From: Labilibaculum sp. DW002
GTDB taxonomy: Bacteria; Bacteroidota; Bacteroidia; Bacteroidales; Marinifilaceae
Direction of reading: 5' to 3'
DNA length: 64,000 bases
Assembly (NCBI RefSeq): GCF_029029525.1
Contig: NZ_JAKJSC010000001.1
Location: 2,454,987 to 2,518,986 of the forward strand
The notes under the pieces are model-generated. The model worked only from the letters and a program-made list of their open reading frames with translations. It was not told where the DNA came from and did no database searches. A program made the position numbers and the translations under genes. This document shows positions 57,275-64,000 of the stretch, one piece after another (position 1 is the stretch's first letter; every line of letters starts with the position of its first letter).

Positions 57275-57760
57275 CTATTTTCTTTTGTAATCAATAAATG
57301 AATAAGCATATTCATTCTTCTCATCGGGCATACAATCTTCTCTACTTACCGATTCCCATTCTTGAAAATTTACAACTGGAAAAAAAGTATCCCCTTCGAA
57401 ATCTTTGTGAACTTTTGTATAATAAAGCTTATCGGCCTTAGACAATGCTTCCTTGTAAATTGTACCACCACCAATAATGAAAACCTCTTCTTGATCTGCA
57501 GCTTTCTCAATGGCTTCTTCTAGCGAATTAACTACAATACAACCCTCAGCTTTATAATCAGCTTGACGGGTGATAATGATAGATGTACGATTAGGTAGTG
57601 GTTTTCCTATTGAATCGAAAGTTTTACGACCCATAATAATATGGTGACCTGTAGTCAAAGCCTTGAATCGTTTTAAGTCGGCAGATAAACGCCAAATCAG
57701 TTGATTATCTTTCCCAATAACATTGTTTTGAGAGGCTGCAACGATGATAGATAGTTTCAT
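57275..57760 (-). CDS. folA: Dihydrofolate reductase
   Basis: Reduces dihydrofolate to tetrahydrofolate. 161 residues. Seen: IVAASQNNVIGKDNQLIWRLSAD with the loop over the active site, the catalytic acidic residue in SADLKRFK, GRKTFDSIGKPLPNR for NADPH binding, and FIIGGGTIYKEAL. It follows thyA, which produces dihydrofolate, so the pair recycles folate. A long inverted repeat lies in the gap between them. Confidence 0.96.
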   Translation of the reverse strand: MKLSIIVAASQNNVIGKDNQLIWRLSADLKRFKALTTGHHIIMGRKTFDSIGKPLPNRTSIIITRQADYKAEGCIVVNSLEEAIEKAADQEEVFIIGGGTIYKEALSKADKLYYTKVHKDFEGDTFFPVVNFQEWESVSREDCMPDEKNEYAYSFIDYKRK

Positions 57761-57781
57761 ATTTCAATAATTATAAATGAT

Positions 57782-57844
57782 AAATTATTAATTATGAATT
57801 AGAAGTACAAAATTGTACTGCTAATCATGAATAACTAATAATTC
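57782..57844. repeat. Long imperfect inverted repeat between thyA and folA
   Basis: Arms of about 29 bases (57782-57810) and 32 bases (57813-57844) pair with only a few mismatches and small bulges. The core is AGTACAA, a 2-base spacer and TTGTACT. It fills most of the 95-base gap. It has almost no GC outside the core and no T run after it on the minus strand, so it is not a normal terminator. Confidence 0.75.
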
Positions 57845-57855
57845 CTAATTATTTT

Positions 57856-58650
57856 TTAAATGGCAATAGCTCCTTTAATATGGGGATGCGGATCGTAGTT
57901 TTCCAGGCTGAAATCCTCATATTTGAAATCGAATATGCTTTTCACATCAGGATTGATTTTCATTTGAGGTAGCTTTTTAGGTTCACGTGTCAATTGTAAA
58001 TCAACTTGTTCAAGATGATTGTTGTAGATATGAGCATCGCCTAATGTATGAACAAAATCACCAGGCTCTAAATCACAAACCTGTGCAATCATCATTGTAA
58101 GCAAAGCGTATGATGCAATATTAAATGGGACACCCAAAAAGATGTCAGCACTTCGCTGGTAGAGCTGACATGATAGTTTACCATCTGCCACATAAAATTG
58201 GAATAAGGCATGACATGGAGGCAAAGCCATATTTTCAATATCAGCAACATTCCATGCACTTACAATTAAACGTCGCGAGTTCGGATTATTTTTAATATCA
58301 TGTATCAATTGAGAAATTTGATCAACATGTTCGCCATTAGGTTTTGGCCAGGAACGCCATTGATAGCCGTAAACATGTCCTAAATCACCATTCTCATCAG
58401 CCCACTCATTCCAAATTCTTACTCCATTATCCTGAAGGTATTTTACGTTCGTATCGCCATTTAAAAACCAGAGTAATTCGTGAATAATCGATTTTAAATG
58501 AAGTTTTTTCGTAGTCAGTACAGGAAATCCTTTCGATAGGTCGAATCGCATCTGATGACCGAAAACACTTACTGTACCAGTGCCTGTACGGTCTTCTTTT
58601 TTATTCCCTTCTTCGAGAACTCTTTCTAATAAGTGAAGATATTGTTGCAT
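57856..58650 (-). CDS. thyA: Thymidylate synthase
   Basis: Methylates dUMP to dTMP using methylene-tetrahydrofolate. 264 residues, the standard ThyA length. The active-site Cys146 is in [11 protein letters not shown]. The dUMP phosphate and folate motifs [28 protein letters not shown] and the terminal [10 protein letters not shown] are complete. Upstream of folA on the same strand. Confidence 0.97.
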   Translation of the reverse strand: MQQYLHLLERVLEEGNKKEDRTGTGTVSVFGHQMRFDLSKGFPVLTTKKLHLKSIIHELLWFLNGDTNVKYLQDNGVRIWNEWADENGDLGHVYGYQWRSWPKPNGEHVDQISQLIHDIKNNPNSRRLIVSAWNVADIENMALPPCHALFQFYVADGKLSCQLYQRSADIFLGVPFNIASYALLTMMIAQVCDLEPGDFVHTLGDAHIYNNHLEQVDLQLTREPKKLPQMKINPDVKSIFDFKYEDFSLENYDPHPHIKGAIAI

Positions 58651-58725
58651 AATTATGTGTCAAAATTTAATTTTTAAAGATACATCATTAGACAATAGTA
58701 TCAAGATATCAGATAATGATTTTTT

Positions 58726-59721
58726 TTAGTCGCCTGATTTTTTTGAATTAAAGTTCAATCCTTTTTTCAAACCTCTCTCTAACCTACAGAGCCAAACAAC
58801 TAAAACTCCTAACAAAAATCTAGGTATAATTAGCCATCCTAAAGGAGCACCAATTGCTGCAAACAGCAAAGGATCTTCCAATTGCGAATGCGAAACGGCT
58901 ACATGATGATTTAATAAATCTGCATCTGATTTGGCCATTTGTCCCTTCTCTACCTGTTCAATCATTATTGCTGATCCATAAGCTAATCCTAAGGTATTTG
59001 CAACAATCCATGAGAAAGAAGTAGACTCTGGTAAGCCCATTACAACTTGCAAGGGAGCTAGAATCTTGGACATTAATTTAATTACACCAAAAACTTCCAA
59101 AATTCGCTGCAAAATCATTAATAAAGTAATCAAAACAACCACTTTTACGCTTAGCAAAATAGAAGACCAAGCCCAATCCATAAACATTACTTTAAAACTT
59201 TCATTTTGCACCAAAACTTGTGTTTGCGCATGAATTAGGTCTGTAGGCAAAGCCCAATTAAGAAAAACCCCAATCGCAAAACTTCCCAGCAAACGAACTA
59301 AAAGCATTCTAATGGCCGATGATCCTGTTTTTTTCAGCACAGCTGTCTCAACAATAAATCCATGAGAAACCAAACACATCGCGGCTAAAATAGTTACCAC
59401 TCTTCCTTCCAGTTCCAAACTTGTTATAACGGCTATAGCGGTATAGATATTTGTAAAAATACTTGTGAGCAAAACAAAAGCCGACTCTCCTGGTAAGCCC
59501 ATCAACTCAAATACTGGAGCTAAATAGCCCGAGATAACAGCTAAAACACCTGTATAATTCAGTAACAAAACTGCAAAAGAGACAGGAATCATAATACTCA
59601 AAAGCCATTTTGTTGTTGCAAATGCCTTTGGTATTGATTCTCGAACGGCTCCCATCAGTTTCGCTTTCGCTGATTGATTATTAGCATGTAAGGAATTTCC
59701 TTGAATCATTTTATTGGTCAT
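58726..59721 (-). CDS. Nucleoside-recognition (Gate) domain membrane protein
   Basis: 331-residue inner-membrane protein with about eight to nine helices in two Gate-type halves (about 30-160 and 175-320). Each half has the Gate pattern: a hydrophobic run, then YLAPVFELMGLPGESAF in the first half and ILAPLQVVMGLPESTSF in the second. Gate domains are associated with nucleoside or small-molecule transport, but this subfamily has no assigned substrate. The surroundings (thyA, folA and a nucleoside permease) fit a nucleoside role, which is inference. Confidence 0.82.
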   Translation of the reverse strand: MTNKMIQGNSLHANNQSAKAKLMGAVRESIPKAFATTKWLLSIMIPVSFAVLLLNYTGVLAVISGYLAPVFELMGLPGESAFVLLTSIFTNIYTAIAVITSLELEGRVVTILAAMCLVSHGFIVETAVLKKTGSSAIRMLLVRLLGSFAIGVFLNWALPTDLIHAQTQVLVQNESFKVMFMDWAWSSILLSVKVVVLITLLMILQRILEVFGVIKLMSKILAPLQVVMGLPESTSFSWIVANTLGLAYGSAIMIEQVEKGQMAKSDADLLNHHVAVSHSQLEDPLLFAAIGAPLGWLIIPRFLLGVLVVWLCRLERGLKKGLNFNSKKSGD

Positions 59722-60034
59722 ATGTGAATTGCAAAAGTACTTTTTATCCTCAATTTATTCGCATGCAATTCCAATCCACTCTTTAAATTTATATTGATTT
59801 TTTATAGACTTAATTATATAGAATCGTTTCAGATCACTTTTAATTGTCATAAAAAGACATTCCTACTGTTTTATGAATCTATTTTTTTACTTAGTTTTGA
59901 GAGCTTTGATTTCAAAATGATTCTATTAATCCTATTTTGATCATTTCGATTCTACAAAAAACAATGCTACTGCAAGAACAACCAATAAGCTATTAAGACA
60001 TATTAAATTACTAACCTATTTTTAAAACTACGTT
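59722..60034. other. Divergent gene-free region between the Gate protein and the nucleoside permease
   Basis: 313 bases of AT-rich DNA. It contains a minus-strand TACTTTTG (59732-59739), a -7 box candidate for the Gate gene, and a plus-strand TAGTTTTG (59892-59899) about 135 bases before the permease. No open frame or repeat of note. Confidence 0.45.
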
Positions 60035-61291
60035 ATGGGTATAAAGAATCGTCTGACATTATTAAACTTCCTTCAGTTTTTTATCTGGGGAGCTTGGTTA
60101 ATAACCATTGCAAACTACTGGTTTGGAAATAAAGGCTGGTCGCCACAAGAATTTGGAGCTGTTTTCTCAACATTGGGAATTTCATCTTTATTTATGCCAA
60201 CATTAACAGGTATAATTGCGGACAGATGGATGAACGCAGAAAAGCTATATGGAATTCTTCATTTATTAGGAGGAGTTGCCATGTTATATCTACCTCAAAT
60301 TGATGATCCAACACTTTTCATTACGGTAATTTTATTGGCTATGATATGCTACATGCCAACTATTGCTCTAATGAATTCAATTTCTTATACCATATTAAAA
60401 AATCAAAATTACGATGTAATTAAGGTATTCCCACCTATTAGAGTCTGGGGAACTATTGGTTTTATTGCAGCCATGTGGGTGACTAACCTAACTGGTTCAA
60501 AAGCAACACATCACCAGTTTTACATTGCTGCAATCGCTGCAGCTGTTCTAGCGGTATACTCCTTTACAATGCCGCAATGTAAACCTCAGAATACAACCAT
60601 AAGTGGTGCTTCCTTAACCGAAACATTAGGTTTAAATGCATTTAAGCTGTTTAAGAACTATAAGATGGCTCTTTTCTTCATTTTCTCAATGTTTTTAGGA
60701 GCGGCATTGCAACTAACAAACATGTATGGTGACAGATTCCTATCTGAATTTGAGAAAGTTCCGCAATATGCAGATTCTTTTGTTGTAAAATACTCAACAA
60801 TTATCATGTCCATTTCTCAAATTTCTGAAACACTATTCATTCTGGCTATTCCTTTCTTTTTAAAGAGGTTTGGGATCAAAAAAGTGATGATCATCAGTAT
60901 GATTGCATGGGTATTGCGATTCGCACTATTTGCTTACGGCGATCCATCAGGGGGACTTTGGATGATTATACTTTCATGTATTATTTACGGAATGGCTTTT
61001 GACTTTTTCAATATTTCAGGCTCACTTTTCGTAGAAACACAGTGTGATTCAAATATCAGATCAAGTGCGCAAGGACTATTTATGATGATGACCAATGGTT
61101 TTGGTGCTATTCTGGGCTCATGGCTAAGTGGAATTATTATTGGAGCATTCTTCACTAGTGATTCAGGAGATTTTATCTGGATGGATATTTGGAACACTTT
61201 TGCAGCATACTCATTGGTAATAGCAATTTTCTTTGCCATTCTATTCAAGCATAAGCACGATCCTAAAGAACTGGTTGATATAAAACACTAG
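60035..61291 (+). CDS. Nucleoside permease, NupG-type MFS transporter
   Basis: 418-residue major-facilitator protein of the nucleoside:H+ symporter family, 12 helices. The N-terminal FLQFFIWGAWLITIANYW, the SLFMPTLTGIIADRW loop and the PPIRVWGTIGFIAAMW segment (about 132-147) match bacterial nucleoside permeases. The C-terminal half has DFFNISGSLFVE, also typical. A terminator follows. With the Gate protein and the nucleoside pathway genes, it suggests nucleoside salvage. Confidence 0.88.
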   Translation: MGIKNRLTLLNFLQFFIWGAWLITIANYWFGNKGWSPQEFGAVFSTLGISSLFMPTLTGIIADRWMNAEKLYGILHLLGGVAMLYLPQIDDPTLFITVILLAMICYMPTIALMNSISYTILKNQNYDVIKVFPPIRVWGTIGFIAAMWVTNLTGSKATHHQFYIAAIAAAVLAVYSFTMPQCKPQNTTISGASLTETLGLNAFKLFKNYKMALFFIFSMFLGAALQLTNMYGDRFLSEFEKVPQYADSFVVKYSTIIMSISQISETLFILAIPFFLKRFGIKKVMIISMIAWVLRFALFAYGDPSGGLWMIILSCIIYGMAFDFFNISGSLFVETQCDSNIRSSAQGLFMMMTNGFGAILGSWLSGIIIGAFFTSDSGDFIWMDIWNTFAAYSLVIAIFFAILFKHKHDPKELVDIKH

Positions 61292-61302
61292 ATTATAGAT
61301 AC

Positions 61303-61337
61303 AAAAAACGGCAAGCTTAAAGCTTGCCGTTTTTTTA
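61303..61337. terminator. Bidirectional terminator after the nucleoside permease
   Basis: A 15-base-pair stem (61303-61317 with 61321-61335) with A and T runs on its two sides, between converging genes. Confidence 0.9.
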
Positions 61338-61357
61338 TGATGTTATCTTGTATATCA

Positions 61358-61969
61358 TTAACTTTTCTCTCCTCTTCTTCCAATTTCATCCCTTAATAAT
61401 GATGCCTTCTCGTAATCTTCATCCTTAATGGCATCATCTAACATCCCAGTAAGTTGAGCTAAGGAATAATCAGAAAATTGATTTCCCGCAGAAGTTGATG
61501 GCATCACTGATTCTGATTCTTTTGGTGCTGCAATTGATGGCTCTTGTGATTCACCTTCAATACTTAATACAATTCCCGCCTTCTCAATAATTTCATCGGT
61601 TGTGTAAATCGGGCACTTAAACCTTAAGGCAATAGCTACCGCATCTGATGTTCTTGAATCGATACGAATTCGATTAGCTCCCTTTTCACAAATCAATTCT
61701 GAATAAAAGATTCCCTCTTCAAGACGATAAATATTTACCTCTACTACATTTACAGTAAATGCTTCGGCAAAACTCTTAAACAAATCGTGTGTTAATGGTC
61801 TTGGTGGTGCTAACTCTTCTAACTGAATGGCAATAGATTGTGCTTCAACACCACCTATTATTATAGGAATTCTCCGATCTCCATCCTCTTCAGACAGCAC
61901 CAGTGCATAGGCTCCTGTTTGAGTCTGACTGTATGACAATCCTAATACATTAAGCTTTATCTTACCCAT
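61358..61969 (-). CDS. Bifunctional nuclease family protein with UVR motif
   Basis: 203 residues. The DUF151/BFN domain (about 1-135) carries IIIGGVEAQSIAI, RPLTHDLFKSF and SRTSDAVAIALRFKCPIY, all family hallmarks. After a Ser/Pro-rich linker, a UvrB/UvrC-type UVR helix pair closes the protein (LTGMLDDAIKDEDYEKAS, about 172-189). BFN proteins have been described as nucleases in plants and bacteria, but the bacterial role is not settled. A minus-strand TATATTTG (62004-62011) is its likely -7 box. Confidence 0.88.
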   Translation of the reverse strand: MGKIKLNVLGLSYSQTQTGAYALVLSEEDGDRRIPIIIGGVEAQSIAIQLEELAPPRPLTHDLFKSFAEAFTVNVVEVNIYRLEEGIFYSELICEKGANRIRIDSRTSDAVAIALRFKCPIYTTDEIIEKAGIVLSIEGESQEPSIAAPKESESVMPSTSAGNQFSDYSLAQLTGMLDDAIKDEDYEKASLLRDEIGRRGEKS

Positions 61970-62330
61970 AAAAACTCCTAAAATTAATCAGCTATCAATT
62001 TAACAAATATAAGAATTGTTTTAAAAATTAGTGAAGCCTAAATTTTCAAATTACCTCTTTGCATAAATAGAAAACTGATTTCCTTTAAATTAACAACTAA
62101 AATTTAGCAGGAAATCATTCATCTAATTTTTAAAAGTATTTTTTTTTATAAAAATAGCCCTCCTATATTGTGCTTAAAATGTTTTATATGAAGATACATA
62201 TTAAAGCGAAACAAAGCCAAAACTATATAGGTAAAGTTTATTTTTATAGTTTATATTTGAAAAATATTTGGGTCAAAGAAATTAAAAAAATAAAAAAGAA
62301 GAGCAAACTGTTCATTTATAGACCTAAAAC

Positions 62331-62361
62331 TTTGTTTATCAATTATTGTTTTCTATTTTTG
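62331..62361 (+). promoter_or_regulatory. Promoter of rplU-rpmA
   Basis: TTTG (62331-62334), a 19-base spacer and TATTTTTG (62354-62361): an exact consensus at the preferred spacing. It implies a leader of about 88 bases. Confidence 0.8.
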
Positions 62362-62395
62362 CAGTCCGAAAACATTTCCCTTGGGGGTTCAAAAA

Positions 62396-62429
62396 GAGGT
62401 TGCTTTAAACGTATTAAAACACCCACCTT
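62396..62429 (+). promoter_or_regulatory. Possible structured leader of rplU
   Basis: Within the leader, GAGGT (62396-62400) can pair with ACCTT (62425-62429), enclosing a TTTAA/TTAAA hairpin (62404-62418). The stems are short. It could be a ribosomal-protein autoregulation site, but I do not recognise a named class. Confidence 0.3.
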
Positions 62430-62456
62430 CAGGAATAAACCGAAAATTGTAGAATA

Positions 62457-62768
62457 ATGTACGCAATTGTAGAAATCGCTGGTCAGCAATTCAAAGTTGA
62501 GAAAGACCAAAAGATTTTTGTTCACAGACTTCAAACTGAAGAAGGTGGACAAGTAGAATTCGCCAAAGTTCTTTTGTTAGACAAAGATGGTGAAGTTGTA
62601 GTTGGAGCTCCAGCTATTGAAGGTGCTAAAGTTAGCGCTAAAGTAATCTCTCATTTGAGAGCTGATAAGGTAAAAGTATTCAAGAAGAAAAGAAGAAAAG
62701 GATACAGAAAACTGAACGGTCACCGTCAGAACTTATCTCAGATTCAGATTGAAGAAATCGTAGCTTAA
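62457..62768 (+). CDS. rplU: 50S ribosomal protein L21
   Basis: 103-residue L21, complete. [20 protein letters not shown] at the N-terminus and [17 protein letters not shown] near the C-terminus are diagnostic. First gene of an rplU-rpmA operon, 19 bases before rpmA, with a consensus promoter. Confidence 0.98.
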   Translation: MYAIVEIAGQQFKVEKDQKIFVHRLQTEEGGQVEFAKVLLLDKDGEVVVGAPAIEGAKVSAKVISHLRADKVKVFKKKRRKGYRKLNGHRQNLSQIQIEEIVA

Positions 62769-62787
62769 TACTTAAAAATATCTAAAA

Positions 62788-63048
62788 ATGGCACATAAAA
62801 AAGGAGCCGGTAGTTCACGAAACGGTAGAGAATCCGAAAGTAAGCGATTAGGCGTAAAAATTTATGGCGGACAAGTTGCCAAAGCAGGTAGCATTTTAGT
62901 ACGTCAAAGAGGAACAACTCACAATCCAGGTGAGCACGTAGGTTGTGGTAAAGATCACACTTTATTTGCACTAGTTGCTGGAACAGTGGTATTCAAAAAG
63001 AAAAGAAACAACAAATCATACGTTTCTATTGAGCCTCTTGCTGAATAA
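62788..63048 (+). CDS. rpmA: 50S ribosomal protein L27
   Basis: 86-residue L27. The start [21 protein letters not shown] is the mature-like form that reaches the peptidyl-transferase centre, with no cleaved N-terminal extension. Then [20 protein letters not shown] is intact. Co-transcribed with rplU. Confidence 0.98.
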   Translation: MAHKKGAGSSRNGRESESKRLGVKIYGGQVAKAGSILVRQRGTTHNPGEHVGCGKDHTLFALVAGTVVFKKKRNNKSYVSIEPLAE

Positions 63049-63070
63049 TTTATTTAGCATTAAAATATTT

Positions 63071-63116
63071 AAATCTCCTCTCTTTATTTCATGTAAAGAC
63101 AGGAGATTTTTTTATT
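63071..63116 (+). terminator. Terminator of rplU-rpmA
   Basis: A 9-base-pair outer stem (63071-63079 with 63101-63109), an inner TCTTTA/TAAAGA stem and then a T tract. Confidence 0.85.
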
Positions 63117-63161
63117 TTTACACCTTGAAGTTTTAGATATAATCATTTACAAAAGTTACCG

Positions 63162-64000
63162 ATGCTAAGTCTTAAATACATACAGGAAAACAAAGAGGAA
63201 GCTATTGAAGCCCTTAAAATCAAGAATTTCGATGCGAAAGAAATCTTTGATAAAATCACTATTCTTGACGAAAAAAGAAAAGCAAACCAAATTAAGCTAG
63301 ATGCTAATTCGGCTGAAATGAATAGCCTTTCAAAGGAAATTGGAATGCTATTTAAGTCAGGAAAAGCTGATGAAGCAAATGCTGCTAAAGCTAAAACCGG
63401 AGAGTTGAAAGAGTCCATTTCGGAATTAAACACTGAAATGACTGATGCTATTTCTCAATTGAACGACTTACTTCTTAAAATTCCTAATATTCCTCACCCT
63501 ACAGTACCAGCAGGTAAAGGTGAAGAAGAAAATGTGATTGAAAGAACCGAAGGTGAAATGCCTAATTTGTATGAAGGCGCAATTCCTCACTGGGAATTAG
63601 CTAAAAAATACAATATCATCGATTTTGAATTAGGAAACAAAATCACGGGTGCAGGTTTTCCTCTATACCGTGGTAAGGGTGCAATTTTCCAGAGAGCTTT
63701 AATCAACTTTTTCCTTGATGAAAATCGTAAGGCCGGATACGAAGAAGTCATTCCTCCATTGATGGTAAATGAAGCTTCTGGATATGGTACAGGTCAGCTA
63801 CCTGATAAGGATGGACAGATGTATCATGCAACTGAGGATAACTTATACTTGATTCCTACAGCTGAGGTTCCGGTTACGAACATCTACCGCGATGTTATTT
63901 TGAAAGCAGAAGATTTCCCTATCAAAAACACAGCTTACTCAGCTTGTTTCCGTCGCGAAGCAGGTTCATATGGTAAAGATGTTCGTGGATTGAATCGCCT
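63162..64000 (+). CDS. serS: Seryl-tRNA synthetase (3' end beyond the window)
   Basis: Charges tRNA-Ser. About 279 of an expected 420-odd codons are visible. The N-terminal long antiparallel coiled coil (about 25-110) that grips the tRNA-Ser variable arm is clear. The class II core begins with GAGFPLYRGKGAIFQRALINF, and motif 2 appears as ACFRREAGSYGKD (about 262-274). Motif 3 lies off the right edge. It starts 114 bases after rpmA, beyond the terminator. Confidence 0.97.
   Translation, partial: MLSLKYIQENKEEAIEALKIKNFDAKEIFDKITILDEKRKANQIKLDANSAEMNSLSKEIGMLFKSGKADEANAAKAKTGELKESISELNTEMTDAISQLNDLLLKIPNIPHPTVPAGKGEEENVIERTEGEMPNLYEGAIPHWELAKKYNIIDFELGNKITGAGFPLYRGKGAIFQRALINFFLDENRKAGYEEVIPPLMVNEASGYGTGQLPDKDGQMYHATEDNLYLIPTAEVPVTNIYRDVILKAEDFPIKNTAYSACFRREAGSYGKDVRGLNR

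Larger units (their letters stand above)
61970..62456. other. Gene-free region upstream of rplU
   Basis: 487 bases, very AT-rich. It holds a minus-strand TATATTTG (62004-62011) for the nuclease gene and the rplU promoter and leader. An open frame at 62170-62457 is mostly lysine, isoleucine and phenylalanine from AT-rich DNA, crosses the promoter, and is not a credible gene. Confidence 0.55.

Noticed and set aside
62170-62457. Small protein gene before rplU
   Set aside because: Lys/Ile/Phe-rich translation of AT-rich DNA that runs through the rplU promoter and leader; no family features.

Overview
This 64 kb window is chromosomal DNA of an AT-rich member of the Bacteroidota, most likely a marine Marinilabiliales/Marinifilaceae-type organism. 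The assignment is an inference from the protein families (DUF5686, DUF5020, Bacteroidota-type TatC, trigger factor and LptB), from the gene orders hpt-adk-obg, purH-mreBCD-mrdA-rodA and tig-clpP-clpX, and from promoters of the Bacteroidota form (TTTG, about 19-20 bases, TAnnTTTG). Nearly everything is housekeeping DNA. I see no phage, insertion sequence, CRISPR array or defence island.

Layout. 1-4115: topoisomerase IV subunits (parC cut by the window edge, parE). 4443-7394: obg, adk and hpt on the minus strand, divergent from purE. 7666-11066: two outer-membrane-type proteins, the second with a helix-hairpin-helix domain, then a hotdog thioesterase. 11071-13460: pseudouridine synthase, YbaK deacylase, HAD protein. 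13517-17923: DUF5020 outer-membrane protein, AzgA-type purine permease, lipoprotein, UraA. 18055-21547: a 21/42-base tandem repeat, then recJ, lipB and lipA. 22086-26449: lysS, gpsA, pgi. 26480-32731: small membrane protein, EamA transporter, hybrid histidine kinase, cyclic-2,3-diphosphoglycerate-synthetase-like GTPase, AcpH. 32685-39958: rodA, mrdA, mreD, mreC, mreB and purH. 40241-47067: mgtE, rsmA, a flippase-like membrane protein, a GNAT-like protein, recQ. 47330-52590: kdsD, tatC, a frameshifted DUF5686 gene, lptB. 52732-56397: tRNA-Leu(UAG), tig, clpP, clpX. 56428-61969: lipoprotein, folA, thyA, Gate protein, nucleoside MFS permease, bifunctional nuclease. 62457-64000: rplU, rpmA and the start of serS.

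Two themes recur. One is nucleotide supply: purE, purH, hpt, adk, thyA, folA, AzgA, UraA, NupG-type and Gate-type transporters, with a DUF5020 outer-membrane partner. The other is the envelope: MreBCD/PBP2/RodA, KdsD, LptB, TatC and DUF5686.

The items most worth a second look are the tandem repeat, whose open heptad-coding frame is in phase with recJ beyond its stop codon (18055-18238); the one-base frameshift in the DUF5686 gene (50360-50363); a long inverted repeat between thyA and folA (57782-57844); the helix-hairpin-helix/outer-membrane gene pair (7666-10527); two lipoproteins of apparently one family 40 kb apart; and a hybrid kinase whose receiver lacks its conserved lysine. I found no convincing wholly new multi-gene system. 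All functions are called from sequence motifs read by eye, without database searches.
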